The notes under the pieces are model-generated. The model was not told where the DNA came from. It did not search any database and saw only the letters and a program-made list of their open reading frames with translations. A stretch of DNA of 43,934 nt from positions 705,798 to 749,731 of the forward strand of contig NZ_KB849211.1 of NCBI RefSeq assembly GCF_000368025.1, in the 5' to 3' direction. A program made the translations under genes and the position numbers. Each line of letters begins with the position of its first letter. Within the stretch, counting starts at the first letter, position 1. This document shows, piece by piece, positions 16,280 through 24,590 of the stretch. The stretch comes from Acinetobacter parvus DSM 16617 = CIP 108168 (GTDB lineage Bacteria; Pseudomonadota; Gammaproteobacteria; Pseudomonadales; Moraxellaceae).

Positions 16280-16381
16280 TATAGGGTGTGTTGGATGCGA
16301 TCTTGCGAGCTATGTTCCATTGCGATATAGCACATTGTTTAGACTATGCACGGCATGATTGAAGTGTCATCAGACCCTACA
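16280..16381. repeat. MITE-like 102-bp element upstream of wax-dgaT
   Basis: The left end TATAGGGTGTGTTGG and the right end, read on the other strand as TGTAGGGTCTGATGA, agree at about 11 of the first 14 positions, so the segment has imperfect terminal inverted repeats. Its right 35 bases (about 16348-16382) are repeated with 29 of 35 identities upstream of yccS at about 36690-36724. No ORF lies inside. A remnant of an IS or MITE is the simplest reading; a shared regulatory leader is the alternative. Confidence 0.5.
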
Positions 16382-16417
16382 AGTATCTTATAAAAAATGC
16401 AAGGAGAGGCTATATAC

Positions 16418-17803
16418 ATGCGCCCATTACACCCAATCGATTTCATTTTTCTTTCTTTAGAGAAAAGACAGCAACCTATGCATGTAGGTGGCTTGTTTTT
16501 ATTTGAGATTCCAGAAAATGCATCGCCTACTTTCGTTCATGACCTAGTTCAAGATATCCGACAATCAAAAAGTATTCCTGTTCCACCATTCAACAACCAG
16601 CTTAATGGGCTATTTTGGGGAGAGGATGAAGAGTTCGATATTGACCACCATTTCCGCCATATTGCCTTACCAAACCCAGGCCGTATCCGTGAATTGCTGG
16701 TCTATATCTCGCAACAACATAGCTCACTGCTTGATCGTGCAAAACCACTTTGGACCTGCGATGTGATTGAAGGAATCGAAGGAAATCGTTTTGCGATGTA
16801 TTTCAAAATTCATCATGCGATGGTCGATGGCGTTGCAGGTATGCGTTTAGTGGAAAAATCGCTTTCAAAAGATCCGAATGAAAAGCATGTCGTGCCATTA
16901 TGGTGTGTCGAAGGAAAGCGTACTAAACGCTTGAAAGCACCTAAAACCCCTGCTGTCAGTAAAATCAGGGGAGTTCTGGATACGATTAAATCCCAGTGTG
17001 AAATTGCACCTAAAGTGATGCAGGAACTTTCACAAACACTGTTTAAGGAAATTGGGAAAAACCCTGACCATGTGTCAACATTTCAGGCACCACCGTCAAT
17101 TTTAAACCAACGTGTAAGCTCTTCCCGCCGTTTTGCTGCCCAGTCTTTTGAGCTGGAACGTTTCCGTCGTATTGCCAAAACACTGGGCGTTACCCTTAAT
17201 GATGTGGTATTGGCGGTATGTTCTGGTGCATTACGTGAATATTTGATCAATCAAAATAGTTTGCCGAAAAAACCGTTAATTGCAATGGTGCCTGCTTCAT
17301 TGCGTACAGATGATTCTGAGTTCAGCAACCGTATCACCATGATTCTGGCAAATTTAGCCACCCATATTGCGGACCCAATTGAACGTTTAGAAATTATTCG
17401 CCGTAGTGTGCAGAACTCAAAACAGCGGTTTAGCCGCATGAGTGCAAACGAAATCCTAAACTATAGTGCATTAGTCTATGGGCCAGCAGGTTTAAACATT
17501 GCTTCAGGCATGCTTCCAAAACATCAGGCATTTAATCTTGTGATCTCGAATGTACCAGGCCCACGTGAACCTTTATACTGGAATGGTGCGAAACTTGATG
17601 CGCTCTACCCTGCATCTATCGTCATGGATGGTCAAGCACTCAACATCACCATGACCAGTTATCTGGACAAGTTGGAAGTCGGTTTAATTGCGTGCCGTAA
17701 TACTGTACCAAAAATGCAGACACTTCTTACGCATTTAGAGGATGAAATTCAGCGTTTTGAAAAGGCGATTCGGGACTTGCCAGAACAGAAAGTTGCGAAT
17801 TAA
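16418..17803 (+). CDS. wax-dgaT: Wax ester synthase/diacylglycerol acyltransferase
   Basis: ATG 16418 has AGGAG ten bases upstream and gives the family start MRPLHPIDFIFLSLEK. An ATG at 16397 is in frame but precedes the RBS. The 461-aa bifunctional enzyme joins acyl-CoA to fatty alcohols (wax esters) or to diacylglycerol (triacylglycerol) for storage inclusions. The active site HHAMVDG is at 132-138, with H132 and H133 at the same place as in the A. baylyi enzyme, and the later blocks SNVPGPREPLYWNGA and the preceding GPAGLN are conserved. It is a monocistronic unit, with a terminator right after it and the MITE-like element directly before it. Confidence 0.95.
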   Translation: MRPLHPIDFIFLSLEKRQQPMHVGGLFLFEIPENASPTFVHDLVQDIRQSKSIPVPPFNNQLNGLFWGEDEEFDIDHHFRHIALPNPGRIRELLVYISQQHSSLLDRAKPLWTCDVIEGIEGNRFAMYFKIHHAMVDGVAGMRLVEKSLSKDPNEKHVVPLWCVEGKRTKRLKAPKTPAVSKIRGVLDTIKSQCEIAPKVMQELSQTLFKEIGKNPDHVSTFQAPPSILNQRVSSSRRFAAQSFELERFRRIAKTLGVTLNDVVLAVCSGALREYLINQNSLPKKPLIAMVPASLRTDDSEFSNRITMILANLATHIADPIERLEIIRRSVQNSKQRFSRMSANEILNYSALVYGPAGLNIASGMLPKHQAFNLVISNVPGPREPLYWNGAKLDALYPASIVMDGQALNITMTSYLDKLEVGLIACRNTVPKMQTLLTHLEDEIQRFEKAIRDLPEQKVAN

Positions 17804-17818
17804 GTTCGCAGAAAAAAT

Positions 17819-17848
17819 TAAGGGGCTTTACATAGCCCCTTATTTTTT
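17819..17848. terminator. Bidirectional terminator, wax-dgaT / small gene
   Basis: AAGGGGCT and AGCCCCTT (17820-17841) flank a six-base loop, followed by ATTTTTTAA on the plus strand. The stem overlaps the last codons of the minus-strand small gene. Confidence 0.8.
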
Positions 17849-18013
17849 AATTGCACGGCAACGTTGTAAAAGCTGATGACAAGCGGAACGAATCATGGCC
17901 GTGGTAATCTGAACCTCTTTACCTTGGCTATCAACCATATAGCACGTATTTACGGGATTACTGTCCAAAACATGCTTAAAACCGTGATTCACTAATCTTT
18001 CACTGACATTCAT
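17840..18013 (-). CDS. Small conserved-looking protein (57 aa)
   Basis: The start is ATG 18013, with AGAGG nine bases upstream; the in-frame start at 18049 has no RBS. The short basic protein contains GFKHVLDSNPVNTCYMVD, then GKEVQITTAMIRSACHQL and a C-terminal CRAIKK. The ...D-x-x-GKEV-x-IT...MI...AC...L layout resembles small PA1571-like proteins of pseudomonads and acinetobacters, function unknown; I assign that only weakly. It is transcribed towards wax-dgaT. Confidence 0.6.
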   Translation of the reverse strand: MNVSERLVNHGFKHVLDSNPVNTCYMVDSQGKEVQITTAMIRSACHQLLQRCRAIKK

Positions 18014-18112
18014 AGTTATATACCTCTTATATTTTGCTAAGACACCCAATAGTGCCTATGGCTCATTTTATTGTTCTAGTATTTAAAATTTGTGATCGAA
18101 AGTAAAATTTCA

Positions 18113-18147
18113 GTTGTAACAAGGATTAAGCGAAATATTGTTACAAC
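18113..18147 (-). other. Inverted repeat 3' of rng
   Basis: GTTGTAAC and GTTACAAC (18113-18120, 18140-18147) are perfect inverted repeats with a 19-base loop, just after the rng stop on its strand. The T-run is weak, so it is only a possible terminator or mRNA-end structure. Confidence 0.35.
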
Positions 18148-18148
18148 T

Positions 18149-19603
18149 TTAGCTTAAAATGATATCGTATTGCTCTTGCGTATACAGATTTTCGACCTGA
18201 AATTTAATCACGCGATTAATGAAATGTTCCAGATCCGCCACGGCTGGGGCTTCTGCTGTGAGTAGCCGATCAATGACCGCTGGATGTGCAACGACAGTAA
18301 AGCCACCCTTGGAATCAAATGCACGGGCATAGCGCAGGATTTCTCGAAATATTTCGTAACATACTGTCTCCGCCGTCTTCACATAACCACGCCCCTGACA
18401 GGTTGGGCATGATTCACACAGTAAATGCTCCAGAGACTCGCGAGTACGTTTGCGGGTCATTTCAACCAGACCAAGTTCCGAAACCTGGGTAATCTTGGTC
18501 TTAGCATGATCCCGTTCCAGCATCTTTTCAAACTGGCGCATCACCTCGTCACGGTGTTCGGCTTCCTGCATGTCAATGAAGTCAATAATAATAATCCCAC
18601 CAAGATTACGCAGACGTAGTTGTCTTGCAATGACCTGTGTGGCTTCCATATTGGTCTTAAACACAGTGTCTTCTAAACTACGACCACCCACATAAGAGCC
18701 TGTATTGACATCAATCGTGGTCATGGCTTCGGTCTGGTCAATCATCAGGTAACCACCAGACTTGAGCGCCACCCGAGTCTGCAAGGCTTTCTGTAGATCA
18801 TCCTCAACGTTATATAAGTCAAACAGTGGTTTTTCACCAGGATAATGAATCAAACGATCATGCATGCTCGGCATAAATTCATCAATAAATTCTTGCAGCT
18901 TGCCGTAGATTTCCCGTGAATCGACATAAATTTTGGCAGTTTGTTCACTGGCCAGATCACGCACCACTCGGCGCGGCAAAGGCAATTCCTCAAAGATCAG
19001 GGATGGAACAACGGTACTTTGCTGGGTACGTTGAATATATTCCCAAAGCTTGGCGAGATAGCACATGTCCTGCACAATCGCCGCTTCATCCACTCCCTCT
19101 GCGGCAGTACGCACAATCACGCTGCCTGGTAACTGGTGTTCGACCTGAATACGCTCAATCATGCTGCGTAAACGGTCACGCTCCTCTTCGGACTCAATGC
19201 GCTGGGAAACCCCAATATGCTTGCCAAAAGGCATCATCACCAGATAACGGGATGGGATAGAAAGGTCAGTGCTAAGTCGGGCGCCTTTAGTGCCAAGCAT
19301 GTCTTTCATGACTTGAACCGTCAGGATTTGCCCAGGATGTAGCAACTCAAAAACGTTGGGAGTTGGCTGTGAACGGGGCCACACCATATCATTGATATGT
19401 AAAAAAGCGGTTCTGGACAAACCAATATCAACAAAGGCGGCCTGCATTCCTGGCAGCACCCGCACCACCTTGCCCTTGTAGATATTACCCACTAAACCAC
19501 GCTTTACCGTACGCTCAACGAATAATTCATTAACCGTTCCATTTTCAATCAAGGCCACACGACATTCCATCGGTGTGACGTTAATCAGCAATTCTTCTGC
19601 CAT
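18149..19603 (-). CDS. rng: Ribonuclease G
   Basis: ATG 19603 opens MAEELLIN, the usual RNase G start; the frame extends two codons further to a TTG. The 484-aa enzyme is an RNase E/G-type endonuclease for 16S rRNA 5' maturation and mRNA decay. It has an S1 RNA-binding domain (around 35-125, with AAFVDIGLSRTAFLH), the 5'-sensor and DNase-I-like catalytic region (TTIDVNTGSYVGG and IIIDFIDM carry the metal-binding aspartates), and the zinc-link CPTCQGRG. There is no long disordered tail, so this is G rather than E. It is the last gene of the mreB-mreC-mreD-maf-rng operon, 56 bp after maf, an order shared by many proteobacteria. Confidence 0.95.
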   Translation of the reverse strand: MAEELLINVTPMECRVALIENGTVNELFVERTVKRGLVGNIYKGKVVRVLPGMQAAFVDIGLSRTAFLHINDMVWPRSQPTPNVFELLHPGQILTVQVMKDMLGTKGARLSTDLSIPSRYLVMMPFGKHIGVSQRIESEEERDRLRSMIERIQVEHQLPGSVIVRTAAEGVDEAAIVQDMCYLAKLWEYIQRTQQSTVVPSLIFEELPLPRRVVRDLASEQTAKIYVDSREIYGKLQEFIDEFMPSMHDRLIHYPGEKPLFDLYNVEDDLQKALQTRVALKSGGYLMIDQTEAMTTIDVNTGSYVGGRSLEDTVFKTNMEATQVIARQLRLRNLGGIIIIDFIDMQEAEHRDEVMRQFEKMLERDHAKTKITQVSELGLVEMTRKRTRESLEHLLCESCPTCQGRGYVKTAETVCYEIFREILRYARAFDSKGGFTVVAHPAVIDRLLTAEAPAVADLEHFINRVIKFQVENLYTQEQYDIILS

Positions 19604-19659
19604 AACCAACTCAAAATTTTATAAAAATTCTTATATCCGAAAGTATCAGCCTGGTAATT

Positions 19660-20226
19660 TTATACGGAGGCCTTAACGCTTTCTAATAACTGTACTGTCT
19701 CATATAAGGGTAAGCCTACAACATTACTGTAACTTCCACGAATCTGTGGAATATATTGCGCCGCAATTCCCTGTATCGCATAGGCACCTGCCTTACCAAT
19801 AGGTTCGCCAGTAGCCCAGTATTTTTCCATTTCCACATCACTCAAACGTTGGAACTCAACCTGGGTACGCACTACTGTACTCAAGATTTTCGAGCTGCTT
19901 GCCACACAAATTCCAGAGTAGACATCATGCCACTGTCCAGAAAGTGCTGACCAAATTTCAAAGGCATGCTGCTTTGACTCTGGCTTTCCAATAATCTTTC
20001 CAGCACAACTTAAACTGGTATCCGCTGCAATCACAATCGCTTCTGGGTACTGGTTTAAAACAACCTGAGCCTTGTCCCTTGCCAAGCGTTCAACATACTG
20101 TTCAACAGTTTCACCGTCCTGCACAGCCTCATCAACATCTGGACTATAACTATCAAAGTCCAAACCGAGTTGCCTTAACAGCTCCTGCCGACGGGGTGAG
20201 CTTGATGCGAGAATTATATGCGCCAT
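19660..20226 (-). CDS. maf: Maf-like nucleoside triphosphate pyrophosphatase
   Basis: ATG 20226 gives 188 aa beginning MAHIILASSSPRRQELL, the family's N-terminal signature. Other marks are D-V-D-E-A, the RLARDKA segment, and AADTS, with the catalytic aspartate after the strand VIVIAADTS-like. GKAGAYAIQG near the C-terminus matches the substrate loop. Maf proteins hydrolyse non-canonical or canonical nucleoside triphosphates and are linked to arrest of cell division. The start overlaps the mreD stop by 13 nt, indicating translational coupling. Confidence 0.93.
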   Translation of the reverse strand: MAHIILASSSPRRQELLRQLGLDFDSYSPDVDEAVQDGETVEQYVERLARDKAQVVLNQYPEAIVIAADTSLSCAGKIIGKPESKQHAFEIWSALSGQWHDVYSGICVASSSKILSTVVRTQVEFQRLSDVEMEKYWATGEPIGKAGAYAIQGIAAQYIPQIRGSYSNVVGLPLYETVQLLESVKASV

Positions 20227-20705
20227 TTGTGTAAACAATAATAAACCAGAGGCCACGTCACGATACTGGTCAGCACGGGCTGCCAATGACGCGCAATCGA
20301 AAAATGTGTCCCTGCAATGGTCTGGCTAATCCACAGAAAAATGATATGCGTCACAATCGCAATCACCGCAATCACCCATGAGTTTCCAAAAGTCAGGATA
20401 CGGCGTTCACGAATAAAATAGCGTGTCGCAAAGGCAATAAATACAAAACTCAGTGCATTTAAACCGAAAGGTGCATCCAGCAGCAAATCAACGAACAGTC
20501 CCATGCCGAATGCAAACCAGACACCACACCAGACAGGCTGGTAAAGAATCCAGAACAGCATGATCATCAGCATCAATGATGGCCGCCACCCTGAAGCTTC
20601 ATAGGCAATTGGGTAGACCATCAGGATTGATCCGATCACGATGGAAATGATGATCATCCAAAGCGGGTCTTTACGTTTTTCATAATTCAGCTTAGCGATC
20701 GGCAT
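20214..20705 (-). CDS. mreD: Rod shape-determining protein MreD
   Basis: ATG 20705 is chosen because it overlaps the end of mreC by 14 nt in the standard way and yields the usual length (163 aa). A longer frame reaches back into mreC without an RBS. It is a small inner-membrane protein with about five TM segments, a cytoplasmic N-terminus and the conserved GLFVDLLLDAPFGLNAL region. It belongs to the MreBCD elongasome scaffold. Confidence 0.92.
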   Translation of the reverse strand: MPIAKLNYEKRKDPLWMIIISIVIGSILMVYPIAYEASGWRPSLMLMIMLFWILYQPVWCGVWFAFGMGLFVDLLLDAPFGLNALSFVFIAFATRYFIRERRILTFGNSWVIAVIAIVTHIIFLWISQTIAGTHFSIARHWQPVLTSIVTWPLVYYCLHKWRI

Positions 20706-21549
20706 ACGGTTGCTCCTGCGCCAAGGATTCAGAGAACAGCACCACCACATGATGACCACTTGCAAGCTGGGCCGCTGGTCTCACATCAATTTCGGCAAAC
20801 TCACCCGAAGTATGACGGCTCACCTTAGACACCGTTCCCACTAAATAACCTGCTGGAAAATTTTCACCCAAGCCTGAACTGAACACCTTGTCCCCCACCT
20901 GAATATTGGCACTGGTAGGTACATACTCCATTTTGAGCTGTCCCAAATCCCCTGTACCCGAGACGATTGCACGCATCCCCGTACGTTCCAAACGTACAGA
21001 GAGAGAATGTTCTTTATCAGACAGCAACATCACCCGCGAACTGTGCGGATAGACACTAATCAACTGCCCCATAATGCCTTTATCATCCAGAACAGTCTGG
21101 CCCACCTTTAAATGGTCCAGTGAACCACGGTTGATAATGATGATATGACGCAAAGGGTCAGCATCTGTTCCAATCACTTCTGCAATTTGCATACGACCAT
21201 CAATAATCAATGGCGTATCCAAAAGCCCCCTTAAACGGTTATTTTCCGCAGAGAGTTCTGAAAGTTTTTGGAGTCGAACCTGTGCCTGTAAGAGTTCAGC
21301 CTGCATCGCAGTGTTTTCACGGCGCAGTTGGGTTTCAGACTTGGTTTGTTGGTTCAGCCATTCTCGCGACAGTACAGGATAGCTTGCCAGCGCATAAATC
21401 GGATTATACGCGGCGTACAGAACATCCCTTGCAGGCTGGATGACATAGGGCATGCGCCAGTCAAAGAAAAGCACCACCAGACATGTAATGACCGCAATGA
21501 TAAAGGAGCGAAAAGATGGCGGTTGTCTTGAAAAAAGATTCGGTTGCAC
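20692..21549 (-). CDS. mreC: Rod shape-determining protein MreC
   Basis: A GTG at 21549, eight bases after AAGGA, starts the 285-aa protein. A TM segment (about residues 15-30) is followed by a coiled coil (around 65-110, with RRENTAMQAELLQAQVRLQK) and a beta-rich periplasmic domain with INRGS, then GQ-x-V-L-D-x-KGIMGQ and the SGLG-x-x-FPAGY loop. MreC links cytoplasmic MreB to the peptidoglycan synthases. It follows mreB by 17 bp. Confidence 0.93.
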   Translation of the reverse strand: MQPNLFSRQPPSFRSFIIAVITCLVVLFFDWRMPYVIQPARDVLYAAYNPIYALASYPVLSREWLNQQTKSETQLRRENTAMQAELLQAQVRLQKLSELSAENNRLRGLLDTPLIIDGRMQIAEVIGTDADPLRHIIIINRGSLDHLKVGQTVLDDKGIMGQLISVYPHSSRVMLLSDKEHSLSVRLERTGMRAIVSGTGDLGQLKMEYVPTSANIQVGDKVFSSGLGENFPAGYLVGTVSKVSRHTSGEFAEIDVRPAAQLASGHHVVVLFSESLAQEQPYADR

Positions 21550-21566
21550 CGCCTGATCCTTATGGT

Positions 21567-22607
21567 TTAACCAACGAAAAGCATGTCATGGTTTGGATTG
21601 TCAAAAAACTCTAAGACTTTACCGCCACCACGGGTGACGCAGGTTAAAGGATCATCAGCAACAATCACAGGTAAACCTGTTTCTTGGGCAAGGAGTTTGT
21701 CCAGGTTACGCAGCAATGCACCACCGCCTGTTAAAACAATGCCACGTTCAGCAATATCAGAAGAAAGTTCAGGTGGAGTTTGTTCTAAAGCAGATTTTAC
21801 AGCGCTGACAATACTTTGTAGTGGATCAGAAATCGCCTGAGTAATTTCATCAGAAGTTACGGTAATCGCACGAGGAACACCCTCAGCTAAATTACGTCCA
21901 CGCACTTCTATTTGTAGCGTTTTGCCATCAGCAATCGCCATACCCACTTCTTTCTTGATCGTTTCAGCCGTTGTTTCGCCAATCAGGCAACCGTGTGCCT
22001 TACGAACATAGTTGATAATCTGTTCATCAAAGACATCACCACCGATACGGAGTGAATCTGCGTAGACACAACCCTGTAATGAAATGATTGCGATCTCGGT
22101 CGTACCACCGCCCACATCCACCACCATTGAACCACATGCCTGTTCAACGGGCATACCCGCACCAATTGCGGCAGCCATTGGCTCTTCAATCAAACGCACA
22201 TCACGCGCGCCTGCATTAAACACAGCCTCACGAATGGCACGGCGTTCAACCAATGTCGATTTACATGGCACACACACCACCACACGCGGTGCTGGTGGAA
22301 ACAGACGCTTTTCGTGCACCTTGCCAATAAACTGGTTCAACATGGTCTCAGTGACTTCAAAATCAGCAATCACACCGTCTTTCATTGGACGAATTGCTGA
22401 AATATTCGCTGGTGTACGGCCTAACATTTGTTTAGCATCAATCCCTACAGCCGCCACAATCTTTTGTGAGCCGCTGTGACGAATGGCCACAACTGTTGGT
22501 TCATTTAATATAATGCCACGGCCTGGTGCATAAATAAGGGTATTTGCAGTACCTAGATCAATGGCTAAATCCGGCGAAAACAAGCCAATTAGTCGTTTTA
22601 GAATCAC
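21567..22607 (-). CDS. mreB: Rod shape-determining actin MreB
   Basis: A GTG at 22607 starts 346 aa beginning MILKRLIGLFSPDLAIDLGTA. Actin-fold nucleotide-binding motifs are all present: phosphate 1 DLGTANTLIY, phosphate 2 VVDVGGGTTEIAI, and adenosine GIVLTGGGALLR. It polymerises under the membrane and directs lateral wall growth. It is the first gene of its operon and is divergent from gatC. Confidence 0.97.
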   Translation of the reverse strand: MILKRLIGLFSPDLAIDLGTANTLIYAPGRGIILNEPTVVAIRHSGSQKIVAAVGIDAKQMLGRTPANISAIRPMKDGVIADFEVTETMLNQFIGKVHEKRLFPPAPRVVVCVPCKSTLVERRAIREAVFNAGARDVRLIEEPMAAAIGAGMPVEQACGSMVVDVGGGTTEIAIISLQGCVYADSLRIGGDVFDEQIINYVRKAHGCLIGETTAETIKKEVGMAIADGKTLQIEVRGRNLAEGVPRAITVTSDEITQAISDPLQSIVSAVKSALEQTPPELSSDIAERGIVLTGGGALLRNLDKLLAQETGLPVIVADDPLTCVTRGGGKVLEFFDNPNHDMLFVG

Positions 22608-22740
22608 GGGGGCGTTCTCAATTAAACTTTGTGTGAATACAAGGTGGCAACTTTAACGAAATGTGATGCTTTGAACAAGTCAATCGCTTATTATAACGCA
22701 CGATATTTTGCAATTTTTTGATACTGAATTAGGTAAAGTT
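22608..22740. promoter_or_regulatory. mreB / gatC divergent promoter region
   Basis: The region serves both directions. For gatC, TATAAC at 22692-22697 with TTGAAC at 22671-22676 (15-base spacer) is a candidate. AGGTAAAG before ATG 22741 is the ribosome binding site. I see no clear -10 for mreB. Confidence 0.4.
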
Positions 22741-23058
22741 ATGTCTACATCATCAGATGCTCAGCAGACGACGGACTTAAATGCACAAACCGTTTCAGGG
22801 ATTGCGCATCTTGCCCGTTTATCCCTAGATGAAACGCAATCTGCTGAATATGCTCAAAGTTTAAATAAAATTCTTGGCATGATGGAAAGCTTGAAAAACA
22901 TTAATACCGATGATGTTGAGCCTTTAAAAAGCCCATTTGACCATCCACAGCCTTTACGCGCCGATGTGGTGAGTGAAAGCAATCACCGTGATGAATATCA
23001 GGCGGTCGCCCCTGCAACAGAAGCAGGTCTGTACCTTGTACCTCGCGTAATTGAATAA
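22741..23058 (+). CDS. gatC: Asp/Glu-tRNA amidotransferase subunit C
   Basis: ATG 22741 follows AGGTAAAG; an in-frame TTG at 22708 is ignored. The 105-aa subunit carries VSGIAHLARLSL, the LNKILGMMESL helix and PLRADVV, with a C-terminal GLYLVPRVIE as in other GatC. It wraps around GatA and GatB and stabilises the complex. Confidence 0.94.
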   Translation: MSTSSDAQQTTDLNAQTVSGIAHLARLSLDETQSAEYAQSLNKILGMMESLKNINTDDVEPLKSPFDHPQPLRADVVSESNHRDEYQAVAPATEAGLYLVPRVIE

Positions 23059-23111
23059 GATTTATTCGATTAGTCAATATTTTATATTTAGAATGTAAAG
23101 AAATTTTTCAT

Positions 23112-24590
23112 ATGACAGATTTACATCGCTTATCAATCCGTGAACTTTCCGAGGGCTTAAAACAGGCCCAGTTTTCATCACGTGAATTGACCGAACATTA
23201 TTTAAAACGTATTGCCCACCTTGACCCAAAAGTAAAAAGTTATGTGACGGTGACGGCAGAACAAGCACTTGCTGAAGCTGATGCGGCTGATGCTGCACTC
23301 AAAGCAGGTAACGCACATGCGCTAGCGGGTATTCCACTTGCCCACAAAGATATTTTTTGTACCCAGGGTATTAAAACCACTGCGGGTTCAAAAATGCTGG
23401 ATAACTTTATTTCACCTTATGATGCAACTGTGGTTGCCAAAGCCAAAGCTGTAGGTCTTGTGACTTTAGGCAAGGTGAACATGGATGAATTTGCAATGGG
23501 TTCAACCTCTGAAAACTCTTACTTCGGTGCAACCTCCAACCCCTGGGCGCTTGATCGTGTTCCAGGAGGGTCGTCTGGTGGTTCCGCAGCGGCTGTGGCT
23601 GCGGATTTAGCACCGATTGCCACAGGAACGGATACTGGTGGCTCGATTCGCCAACCTGCTTCATTCTGTGGCTTAACGGGCTTAAAACCGACCTATGGTC
23701 GTGTGTCTCGCTTTGGTATGATTGCCTATGCATCATCACTGGATCAGGGCGGTCCAATGGCACGATCAGCAGCAGACTGTGCTTATTTGATGAATGTGAT
23801 TGCAGGTCATGACAGCAAAGATTCTACTTCAGTAAATAAAGATGTGGACGATTACGTTGCCAAACTAAACGGTACGGCAGTCAAAGGCTTACGCATTGGT
23901 ATTCCAAAACAGTACTTCAATGTGGCTGGTTTAGATGCAGACGTGAAAGCGCGCGTTGAAGAATCATTGAAAAAGCTTGAAGAGATGGGTGCAATCTTGG
24001 TTGAGATTGATCTCAACATGACTGAAGCCTATGTGCCGACTTACTATTTGATCGCCCCTGCGGAAGCATCTTCCAACCTATCACGTTACGATGGTGTTCG
24101 TTATGGCTATCGCTGTGACAATCCAAAAGACATTTTAGACCTGTATAAACGCTCACGCTCTGAGGGTTTTGGTGCGGAAGTGCAACGCCGTATCCTGATT
24201 GGGACTTATGCCCTTTCTGCGGGTTACTACGATGCGTACTATGTCAAAGCACAAAAAGTACGTCGTTTGATTCAGCAGGATTTCCTTAAAGCATTTGAAA
24301 ATGTCGATGTGATTGCTGCGCCATCTGCACCAACCACTGCATACAAAATCGGCGCAAACCTCAGTCCGACTGAAATGTATTTAGGCGATATCTACACCCT
24401 TGCCGTGAACCTGGCAGGTCTACCCGCCATCAACGCACCTGTAGGTTTTGATAAAGACAGCCTGCCTGTGGGCTTACAGTTGATTGGTAATTACTGGTCA
24501 GAATCACAATTGCTTTCGATTGTGCATCAATATCAACAAAACACAGACTGGCATACCAAACGTGCGGCAATTGCTGAGGAGAATGTATAA
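23112..24590 (+). CDS. gatA: Asp/Glu-tRNA amidotransferase subunit A
   Basis: The 492-aa amidase subunit releases ammonia from glutamine for transamidation of mischarged Glu-tRNA(Gln) or Asp-tRNA(Asn). The Ser-cisSer-Lys triad is visible at K79 (AHKD), S154 (GGSSGGSAA) and S178 (TGGSIRQP). The length is normal. It lies 53 bp after gatC, and its stop overlaps the gatB start by one base (TAATG), so the subunits are translationally coupled. Confidence 0.97.
   Translation: MTDLHRLSIRELSEGLKQAQFSSRELTEHYLKRIAHLDPKVKSYVTVTAEQALAEADAADAALKAGNAHALAGIPLAHKDIFCTQGIKTTAGSKMLDNFISPYDATVVAKAKAVGLVTLGKVNMDEFAMGSTSENSYFGATSNPWALDRVPGGSSGGSAAAVAADLAPIATGTDTGGSIRQPASFCGLTGLKPTYGRVSRFGMIAYASSLDQGGPMARSAADCAYLMNVIAGHDSKDSTSVNKDVDDYVAKLNGTAVKGLRIGIPKQYFNVAGLDADVKARVEESLKKLEEMGAILVEIDLNMTEAYVPTYYLIAPAEASSNLSRYDGVRYGYRCDNPKDILDLYKRSRSEGFGAEVQRRILIGTYALSAGYYDAYYVKAQKVRRLIQQDFLKAFENVDVIAAPSAPTTAYKIGANLSPTEMYLGDIYTLAVNLAGLPAINAPVGFDKDSLPVGLQLIGNYWSESQLLSIVHQYQQNTDWHTKRAAIAEENV

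Noticed and set aside
18916..19260. 114-codon plus-strand frame inside rng
   Set aside because: Shadow of the well-supported rng gene; no RBS and unusual composition.
21583..22479. Plus-strand frames inside mreB
   Set aside because: Shadows of mreB, whose motifs are fully conserved on the other strand.
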